This document shows, piece after piece, positions 1 through 4,867 of a stretch of DNA of 8,988 bases (the first letter of the stretch is position 1; each line of letters opens with the position of its first letter). The notes beneath the pieces were generated by a model. The model had not been told where the DNA came from, ran no database searches, and saw nothing but the letters and a program-made list of their open reading frames with translations. Both the position numbers and the translations under genes were made by a program. Source of the DNA: CAYJAD01 sp964371225 (lineage in GTDB: Bacteria; Desulfobacterota; Desulfovibrionia; Desulfovibrionales; Desulfovibrionaceae); NCBI GenBank assembly GCA_964371225.1, contig CAYJNA010000094.1, positions 1 to 8,988 on the forward strand. Reading direction: 5' to 3'.

Positions 1-838
1 CACCACGCCCAAGCACAGCCGACTGCTTACGCCAAATAAGGCATGCCGCAAGCTTTAAACCTGCTCCCACAAAAGCCCGGCGAAAAGCCATGCCATCACC
101 AGCTTCAGAGTGAGCCACATAAATGGCACCGCCAGCTCGTAAAACCTCAACCATAACTTTATGGGCAGAAGCTAAAAAAAGGTCAAATTTCTCTTTCGTC
201 ATTTTGTCGTTTTTGATTTTTCCGGCTTTCCCTGCGTAGTCCACATTATACGGCGGGTCAGTCCACACCATATCAGCCTCATGCCCTTGCATAAGCCGGC
301 GCATATCTGCAGAACTGGTGGAATCACCGCACAGCAGCCGATGATTTCCTAAAAGCCAAATCTCCCCATCACGCACAAGAGGGCTCACCGGAACGTCAGG
401 AATAGCATCAGGGTCTTTGCCTTCTTGCACCTCAAGCTGCAAAAGAAAATCGTCAATCTCACCTTGGTCAAAGCCCGTTAAGCTCAAATCAAAGTCAGCA
501 TTCAAAAGCAACTGCATTTCATGCATGAGTGCATCTTCATCCCACTCTGCCCATGTGGCAGAACGATTAATAAGAATACGCAAGGAGCGAACTTGTTCTG
601 GAGTCAAGTCATCAATGGGAATAACCGGTACCGTTGCAATACCACTGGCCAGTGCAGCCTTAAGTCGTAAATGCCCATCAATGAGTGAACCATCAGATTT
701 GGCAAGTACAGGTGTAACAAAACCCACCTCGCTGAGTACATGCACCATCTTGCCCACAGCGTGGTCATTTTTGCGTGGGTTATTTTCATAAGGCACAAGG
801 CGTTCTATATCCCAATACTCAATACGTAATTCTCTCAT
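1..838 (-). CDS. ParB-like domain / DNA methyltransferase fusion, C-terminally cut by the window edge
   Basis: This is probably a site-specific DNA adenine or cytosine-N4 methyltransferase of the phage type that carries a ParB/sulfiredoxin-like N-terminal domain. 279 codons are present and the reading frame is open to the edge. Residues about 5-95 form the ParB-like part, with a clear DGHLRLKAA box (54-62, the ParB GHxRxxA motif). After an acidic linker (about 97-150) comes WLLGNHRLLCGDST (161-174), typical of the start of the methyltransferase domain in such fusions. The catalytic DPPY is at 194-197, and a GGAIYVAHS segment lies at 236-244. The AdoMet-binding FxGxG motif is not reached. The ATG shares one base with the primase stop (TGATG), and AGGG lies 7 nt upstream inside the primase gene, so translation is probably coupled. 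A nuclease role for the ParB part cannot be excluded. The target sequence is unknown, and no partner restriction gene is visible. Confidence 0.88.
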   Translation of the reverse strand, partial: MRELRIEYWDIERLVPYENNPRKNDHAVGKMVHVLSEVGFVTPVLAKSDGSLIDGHLRLKAALASGIATVPVIPIDDLTPEQVRSLRILINRSATWAEWDEDALMHEMQLLLNADFDLSLTGFDQGEIDDFLLQLEVQEGKDPDAIPDVPVSPLVRDGEIWLLGNHRLLCGDSTSSADMRRLMQGHEADMVWTDPPYNVDYAGKAGKIKNDKMTKEKFDLFLASAHKVMVEVLRAGGAIYVAHSEAGDGMAFRRAFVGAGLKLAACLIWRKQSAVLGRG

Positions 839-2373
839 CACTCATCCCTACCGAACACAAACAAAAAATTGTCTGCGGTTAAAAATGTATCCACATGGCT
901 AAAAACCCAGTCCCTTACATGTGCAGAACGAGCTTGAAAGCGTAAAAATACTGACCATTTTTTTTGATTTTTACTTTTCCAAGCCTCATCTGCATTCCAT
1001 TCAAAGCCAACAACACTTCCCCCAGCATCATGAAAACATTGAAAATAAATAGGCTTTCCTTGCCATAACTTAGCTAAAATGCGCACATCTCTCGGTATAT
1101 CTTCATAAGTAAAATACAAGGGCAGGCGAATTTCTTTTCCCTTTACCCCAAAGCAGCACTTACCAAGTTTTTTAACTCCCAAATCCCCACTTTTTTTACC
1201 TTCATAAATTGTTGCCTCAGGCATAGCTAAAAAAATCCACTGTGCTATATCCACCCCAAGCGAGTAAGCTTCGCCCGGATCCTTTCCTTTAGGCACTGGC
1301 CATAGTTTTGCCTGTGAATATTGCTCGCTCCACCACTTCCAATGCTTGGCAGTATGAAACTCACCTTGTGCATTTTGCTCAAAATCAATGGCGAACAAAA
1401 TACGTGCTGCCCTTGTAAGAAATTCATGCGCTCGCTTATCAGGCTTGCCCGATACAGTGAGAATGCTCACAACACCCACACGCCCACCACACGCATGATG
1501 CACAAGCATGGCGTCTAGTTCTGCCTCTACCACCACCCACGTGGCCAAATCTAAAGACACGCCATGAGGGAATAAAATCATGGGCGCAGAATACGGCGCT
1601 GTTTCTTGAGGGATAAGTTGAAACTTTGGATCTTTAGGATTCGTGCGATCAATGTCTGCATCACGGCGACGAATGCGAATACGCAAAGCTTTCCTTGGGT
1701 GGCTGTCCCCCCAACAAGAAATGGTAATTCCACGAGGGATACGCAGGGCTCGAACTGTCTTACCGTCAGTTTTAGTACGAAGGCTCAGTCCAAAAGATGT
1801 ACGCTGCCTGAAGATGCAAGTGCCGGTTTTATCTTCGCCCTCGATGTAGCCAAGGCCATAGCGTACTACAGCTTCCATAGGCAGCCCACGTTTAGCAAGG
1901 TAGGTCATGATATTGCGCTCATCGAGCAAACGAGTATGGGCTTCCTGCGCAAGTTTTGTGGCTTGTTGAACCCACACATCGGCAGGCGCTGCATAAGCCG
2001 CAGGTACCCACGCTGTAGCCCGTTGCTTGGGTAACTGGCGCATGGGACGATAAGCACGTCTTGCGCCGCTTTCTTGCTTTTCCAAAGCTATACCAAGCTC
2101 TGTACAAGCTTCAGTAAAGGATAATCCCAAATGCACCGTGCAAAAATCAAGAATATCTCCACCATTATCACAATGGCGTGGGCATGACCAAGTACCACGA
2201 AGGCCATTTTTACGTGCAAGAGCACCGCCGTCCTGCTCAGGGAAGATGATAAACCGGTCAGTTCCGCCGCACTTGGGGCAGGGAGAATGCCATTCACCGC
2301 CCTTAATGGCGCTAGCTTTTTTAATACTATCACCCGCCACGCAACGACGTAAAAGGTCAAGAATGTTAGCCAT
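838..2373 (-). CDS. Phage DNA primase: zinc-finger and Toprim domain protein
   Basis: This protein probably makes RNA primers for replication of the element. At the N terminus a zinc-binding domain has CPKC at 32-35, GGTDRF at 36-41 and a second pair, CPRHC, at 64-68, as in P4- and CHC2-type primases. A Toprim-like domain follows: the glutamate strand VVVEAELDAML (280-290), then LFAIDFE (326-332) where the family usually has DxD, then KDPGEA (364-369), often seen at the end of phage Toprim primases. The C-terminal 110 residues are not recognised. I chose the ATG at 2373 (511 aa) because GGGAGG lies 8 nt upstream. An in-frame ATG at 2415 would add 14 residues, has no good ribosome site, and the extension contains one of the repeated TGGGAG sites. 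The gene follows the SF3 helicase gene and is coupled to the methyltransferase. Confidence 0.87.
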   Translation of the reverse strand: MANILDLLRRCVAGDSIKKASAIKGGEWHSPCPKCGGTDRFIIFPEQDGGALARKNGLRGTWSCPRHCDNGGDILDFCTVHLGLSFTEACTELGIALEKQESGARRAYRPMRQLPKQRATAWVPAAYAAPADVWVQQATKLAQEAHTRLLDERNIMTYLAKRGLPMEAVVRYGLGYIEGEDKTGTCIFRQRTSFGLSLRTKTDGKTVRALRIPRGITISCWGDSHPRKALRIRIRRRDADIDRTNPKDPKFQLIPQETAPYSAPMILFPHGVSLDLATWVVVEAELDAMLVHHACGGRVGVVSILTVSGKPDKRAHEFLTRAARILFAIDFEQNAQGEFHTAKHWKWWSEQYSQAKLWPVPKGKDPGEAYSLGVDIAQWIFLAMPEATIYEGKKSGDLGVKKLGKCCFGVKGKEIRLPLYFTYEDIPRDVRILAKLWQGKPIYFQCFHDAGGSVVGFEWNADEAWKSKNQKKWSVFLRFQARSAHVRDWVFSHVDTFLTADNFLFVFGRDE

Positions 2374-2386
2374 GGGTAATCCTCCC
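2366..2386 (-). promoter_or_regulatory. Shine-Dalgarno site that sets the primase start
   Basis: Read on the minus strand, GGGAGG sits about 7-8 nt before the ATG at 2373-2371. This is the only strong ribosome site near the possible starts, and it decides in favour of 2373 over 2415. The same bases belong to the first of the paired TGGGAG repeats, so ribosome binding and any protein binding to the repeat would overlap. Confidence 0.65.
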
Positions 2387-2611
2387 AAGCTCCCATCCCC
2401 AAAGGGGCAAACCATAGAAGCTAAGTTCCCATTCTCCCATACTTTTTTCTATATATTGGGAGTATGGGAGGATAGTATGTATACATACGTATGCGCACAG
2501 GCATAGGCGCACGCAAAGAGTGTATAGGATTTTTCCTCCCACACTCCCAAGGCATAATAGTGCCAAGGGTTTAGGGGAAAAAATGCTGTTTTTCCCGTGG
2601 GAGCTTGGGAG
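2382..2611. repeat. Five bipartite TGGGAGnnTGGGAG sites; candidate replication origin or operator cluster
   Basis: Five 14-bp sites, each made of two hexamers exactly 8 bp apart, lie in the gap between the helicase and primase genes. They are 2382-2395 (minus), 2426-2439 (minus, one hexamer is TGGGAA), 2457-2470 (plus), 2536-2549 (minus) and 2598-2611 (plus). The two spacer bases vary (CT, AT, TA, TG, CT, each read along its own site) while the hexamers hold, which argues for a binding site kept by selection. Sites 2 and 3 face each other across an AT-rich patch (2441-2457), and the outermost sites share a perfect 13-bp inverted repeat (2383-2395 and 2598-2610). A cluster of short repeats plus AT-rich DNA beside replication genes is the usual layout of a phage or plasmid origin. 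The binding protein is unknown. A set of transcriptional operators is the main alternative. Confidence 0.6.
2475..2499. other. Alternating purine/pyrimidine tract with two overlapping palindromes
   Basis: All 25 bases alternate strictly between purine and pyrimidine. The tract holds a perfect 14-bp palindrome (2475-2488, GTATGTATACATAC) and a second of 10 bp (2484-2493, CATACGTATG). Such DNA can form left-handed or cruciform structures under negative supercoiling. It lies between paired repeats 3 and 4, inside the suspected origin. It may be a structural part of that origin or a dimeric operator. Confidence 0.5.
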
Positions 2612-2628
2612 CTTTAAGAAAAAAGAGC

Positions 2629-4242
2629 TCATTTTGCGCCCCCTTTCTTGGTCTTTTCTTCCGCTAAGTCATCTTCATATTCGTCCAATATTTCTGGCTT
2701 CACAGAAACACCAAGGTAATACATCACGCTACTCTTTTTGCTGGGTATTCCTTTCTTCTCAAGAGCAGGCGTAAATTTCTTAGGCGTATAAGGGTAAGAA
2801 TTTCCAAGAACCTTCTTGCACCACCAGTTGCAAATCTTCAGCAGCTCCGATGACGCCATGCGAGTTGTATAATCTCTCCCTCCTGTTGGCGGCTCTTCCA
2901 CCTCGCAGCACTCTTTCAAGAAACGGCCAATGTCATCTTGCAAGAAGAATTGATCCCGTGTGAAAGCTAGCACTCGCTCAGGAATGCGCAGGCCGTCCTG
3001 CAAAACTTCACGGCAGCCCCGCACCATAAGCGCCAAAATTCCTGAAGCCTCAGCTTCCAACTTTTTGGCCATCTCATAGTCAATCTGTCGCTCCCACGGC
3101 TTCGTAGGGTTAGGCACAAATTTCACAGGCCACTCAATACAAACGGTACGTGCGTTGAAGCCATCATCGTCCGTATCAAGTTTGGGTAAATAGTTTGTCA
3201 GTAGCAGCAATAAAGCCGATTGCTTCCACTCGGTCACAAACTTATCTGTGATACCACGAGCAGAAATATAACCTCCGCCAGTTAAATCCTTAATTTTTGC
3301 TTGATCTAAAGCTTGCCTGGCATTGGCCTCTGAGGCGTAAGCAAGCTTGGCACCACGCAGCGCAAGCAAAGCTGGTTGTGGCTTTTCTGCATCCTGCTGA
3401 AATTTTTGTTCCACAAGCAGCGAGGTGCCGATGCGCACGTGCAAGTTTTTCCCAAGAATATTCTTAATGGTATTCATGAGAGTGTCCTTGCCATTACGTG
3501 AAAGAGGCCCATACATAATGGCCCAAATGTGCAAATGCTTTTCGCCAAGGAGCCCATATCCAAGCAGCCGAATGATAAACTCTTTCATTTCCTCATCGTC
3601 ATTCATGCAAGACAGCAAGTATTCTTGAAAATTCTTTGACGGAGTATCAAGACCAGTCCACGGCGTCGGGCAAGAGTTCAGCAAATACTGCTCTGGCTTA
3701 CCCGGGCGACATTCTCCGGTGCGCAAATCAATGACTCCGGTGGGCGTGGCCATGAGGTAAGGCTGCCTATCCACATCTTCAATGGAAATGGTAAGAGGAT
3801 TATCAATGCTGATGGCGCACTCCAAAACCTCTTTTCGACCTGCAGCAGTACGCAAGCGCTCAAGCCGCCCCTTCAAAAGCTTGTGTAAAGGAGATCCTTC
3901 CGGCTCATTGCTTTCAGCATAAGCATTTTGATAGGCTGCGCACACACGCTCCACATCGGCAAGCGCTCTTTTGGAAAGCATATCTAAATCCCAGTGATGG
4001 CCTGCCCAGTACAGCCACTTACCCCACTCCTCCACAAAAATATATTTGCCGCGAAAAAGCGTACAGAAAAGATCAGCATCACCAACTCTATTCCGGCGCA
4101 GCCGATCTAAGACAAATCCCTTATCCAAAGACTGCCCATCAGACTCTTGAGACTTTTCGCTTTGAGCACTCTCCGATGCGCAAGCAATCTCACAAGCACG
4201 AGCATTCACCGCATCTAGCATTTCTTGATCAGCACTATTCAT
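2629..4242 (-). CDS. Phage replicative helicase/primase of the P4/D5 family (SF3 helicase)
   Basis: This ATP-driven DNA helicase (537 aa) probably unwinds the element's origin. Residues about 50-200 match the D5 N-terminal type of region, with TPTGVIDLRTGE at 166-177. The SF3 ATPase core follows: a Walker A region at 245-254 ending NGKDT, so Asp replaces the usual Ser/Thr after GK; the Walker B-like segment LAYASE (300-305) with the family's IKDLTGGGYISAR (317-329); the LLLLTN motif C strand (345-350); and an arginine-finger candidate, R365, in DDDGFNART. A likely winged-helix tail spans about 460-515, followed by a charged end. AAGGAG lies 7 nt before the ATG. It is the first gene of the leftward operon and is followed by the repeat-bearing gap and a separate primase. 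It has no CHC2 or Toprim part, so priming is supplied by the next gene. The family call is firm; the exact element type is not. Confidence 0.9.
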   Translation of the reverse strand: MNSADQEMLDAVNARACEIACASESAQSEKSQESDGQSLDKGFVLDRLRRNRVGDADLFCTLFRGKYIFVEEWGKWLYWAGHHWDLDMLSKRALADVERVCAAYQNAYAESNEPEGSPLHKLLKGRLERLRTAAGRKEVLECAISIDNPLTISIEDVDRQPYLMATPTGVIDLRTGECRPGKPEQYLLNSCPTPWTGLDTPSKNFQEYLLSCMNDDEEMKEFIIRLLGYGLLGEKHLHIWAIMYGPLSRNGKDTLMNTIKNILGKNLHVRIGTSLLVEQKFQQDAEKPQPALLALRGAKLAYASEANARQALDQAKIKDLTGGGYISARGITDKFVTEWKQSALLLLLTNYLPKLDTDDDGFNARTVCIEWPVKFVPNPTKPWERQIDYEMAKKLEAEASGILALMVRGCREVLQDGLRIPERVLAFTRDQFFLQDDIGRFLKECCEVEEPPTGGRDYTTRMASSELLKICNWWCKKVLGNSYPYTPKKFTPALEKKGIPSKKSSVMYYLGVSVKPEILDEYEDDLAEEKTKKGGAK

Positions 4243-4392
4243 CGGAGCACTCCTTGGCTAAAAAAGCTTTCTATTTTTCCACGGAAAATTTCTATAAATT
4301 GCGACCACTCCCCGGGGTCGCGCTGCCCTTGCCCCAGAAAATACTGGAGAAGGACCCATGGCCACAGGCGGTTGCTTGGGAGCTTTGGCTTG

Positions 4393-4409
4393 CCCTTTAG
4401 GGTAAAGGG
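4393..4409. repeat. Perfect 7-bp hairpin, 3-nt loop
   Basis: CCCTTTA (4393-4399), GGG loop, TAAAGGG (4403-4409). No T-run follows on either strand, so it is not a standard Rho-independent terminator. It adjoins a run of G-blocks and lies about 150 bp upstream of the helicase start. It may be an operator or part of an RNA leader. Confidence 0.4.
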
Positions 4410-4452
4410 GTGGGGGGAGGCGCAATGCGCAATGGGGGTATCAAAAGAGGAA

Positions 4453-4526
4453 GCGCCCACGTCCTCCCATGAGCGAAGCTTGGTGCAAGAGGCAACATGC
4501 AATCGCTGAATGAAGAACGTGGGCGC
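4453..4526 (-). repeat. Nested inverted repeat; possible structured RNA or protein-binding site
   Basis: A perfect 10-bp inverted repeat (GCGCCCACGT at 4453-4462, ACGTGGGCGC at 4517-4526) encloses two shorter ones in register: AGCGA (4472-4476) with TCGCT (4503-4507), and CTTG (4479-4482) with CAAG (4486-4489). Read as RNA this gives a stem with two internal loops and a small terminal hairpin, about 74 nt long. The right arm overlaps the 10-bp palindrome TGGGCGCCCA. I do not recognise a known RNA family. The strand is given as minus only because the nearby element genes run that way. Confidence 0.35.
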
Positions 4527-4575
4527 CCATACGAATCTACGAACCAAGTGGATGCAGTGCAAAAACCACACAATT

Positions 4576-4593
4576 GGGTAGCTATAGGGTAGC
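4576..4593. repeat. GGGTAGC direct repeat phased by 11 bp
   Basis: GGGTAGC occurs at 4576-4582 and 4587-4593, one helical turn apart, just beyond the tRNA terminator. Short phased direct repeats near attachment sites are known as binding sites for excisionases and integrase arm domains. That role is only a suggestion here, and two copies of a 7-mer are weak evidence. Confidence 0.3.
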
Positions 4594-4595
4594 AA

Positions 4596-4636
4596 AATAA
4601 AAAAGGAGCCATCTACTATTTGTAGATAACTCCTTA
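4596..4636 (-). terminator. Rho-independent terminator of tRNA-Arg
   Basis: On the minus strand an outer stem AAGGAG/CTCCTT (4630-4635 with 4603-4608) and an inner stem ATCTAC/GTAGAT (4622-4627 with 4611-4616) are separated by a 2x2 internal loop. They are capped by a 5-nt loop and run into six T residues (4599-4604 as A on the plus strand). It starts 9 nt after the tRNA CCA, so it ends that transcript. It would also keep tRNA transcription out of the element. Confidence 0.85.
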
Positions 4637-4643
4637 AAATATA

Positions 4644-4720
4644 TGGCGCGCCCAGGAAGATTCGAACTCCCGACCAAGAGCTTAGAAGGCTCCTGCTCTG
4701 TCCAACTGAGCTATGGACGC
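4644..4720 (-). tRNA. tRNA-Arg, anticodon TCT (UCU)
   Basis: A full 77-nt cloverleaf reads leftward. The acceptor stem GCGTCCA/TGGGCGC pairs over 7 bp with one G-T. The D arm is GCTC/GAGC. The anticodon stem GGAGC/GCTCT carries the loop CTTCTAA, whose middle bases TCT give an arginine tRNA reading AGA and AGG. The variable loop is 5 nt, the T arm is GGGAG-TTCGAAT-CTTCC, the discriminator is G, and the CCA is encoded. The 3' end points towards the phage-like block, which makes this the probable integration target. Whatever recombination took place, the gene is intact, so any crossover kept its 3' end functional. Its own promoter lies at 4730-4758 and its terminator lies 9 nt downstream. Confidence 0.95.
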
Positions 4721-4729
4721 GTGACGGTA

Positions 4730-4758
4730 TGTCTATCCTTTCATGGCACTATGGTCAA
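4730..4758 (-). promoter_or_regulatory. Candidate promoter of tRNA-Arg
   Basis: On the minus strand TTGACC (4758-4753), a 17-bp spacer and TAGACA (4735-4730) lie just ahead of the tRNA. A start about 7 nt below the -10 would leave a leader of only a few bases, as expected for a tRNA. The -35 fits the consensus well; the -10 fits modestly. Confidence 0.5.
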
Positions 4759-4775
4759 GCATAAAGTAACATTTT

Positions 4776-4805
4776 TTTACAACTCAAAGATAACATATTT
4801 ATTAT
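4776..4805 (+). promoter_or_regulatory. Candidate promoter of the folC-selA-aminopeptidase operon
   Basis: TTTACA (4776-4781), an 18-bp spacer and TATTAT (4800-4805) lie in the AT-rich gap and diverge from the tRNA promoter. This would give a leader of about 55 nt before folC. The leader contains TGACAG (4834-4839) against CTGTCA (4852-4857), a possible 6-bp stem with a 12-nt loop just before the start codon. The promoter is predicted from sequence alone. Confidence 0.4.
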
Positions 4806-4867
4806 AAAGAACAATTAGATTAACAAAAAATGCTGACAGGCAAGACAAGTTCTGTCATAGTCTGCCC

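Larger units (their letters stand above)
4243..4595. other. Gene-poor structured region between helicase and tRNA-Arg
   Basis: I find no convincing gene here. The stretch is rich in small symmetric elements: TTTTCC-AC-GGAAAA near 4275-4288, AATTT-ctat-AAATT at about 4288-4300, GCGACC (4301-4306) against GGTCGC (4316-4321), a 7-bp hairpin at 4393-4409, several G-runs (4400-4438), a nested hairpin at 4453-4526 and a direct repeat at 4576-4593. A regulatory leader for the leftward operon, integration and excision sites, or a small RNA are all possible. I could not identify a clear promoter for the helicase operon, although one must lie here or be external. The only long leftward frame (4595-4239) has an odd composition and no supported start. 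Confidence 0.5.
1..4643. mobile_element. End of an integrated phage-like element (prophage or phage satellite), partial
   Basis: Three leftward genes of phage type (SF3 helicase, zinc-finger/Toprim primase, ParB-methyltransferase) lie directly beyond the 3' end of a tRNA-Arg gene and give way to metabolic genes on the other side. Helicases of the P4/D5 family are known from phages, phage satellites and plasmids, and tRNA 3' ends are common integration targets. The right boundary at about 4643 is inferred from this geometry. No integrase, excisionase, structural gene or matching second att site is seen, and the element continues past position 1. I cannot tell a full prophage from a satellite or a decayed remnant. 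The boundary could also lie anywhere between 4243 and 4690, because part of the tRNA 3' end may be element-supplied. Confidence 0.6.

Noticed and set aside
417..791. 124-codon plus-strand frame opposite the methyltransferase
   Set aside because: Antisense to the ParB/DPPY gene; composition dominated by Ser, Thr and Lys typical of shadow frames.
1606..2034. 142-codon plus-strand frame opposite the primase
   Set aside because: Antisense to a clear coding gene; no ribosome site, no recognisable domain.
2374..2415. Upstream in-frame ATG (2415) as primase start
   Set aside because: It has no good ribosome site, the extra 14 residues are glycine-rich and encoded over a repeat site, and the ATG at 2373 has GGGAGG at proper spacing.
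4393..4409. Hairpin considered as a terminator
   Set aside because: No T-run follows on either strand; kept only as an inverted repeat.
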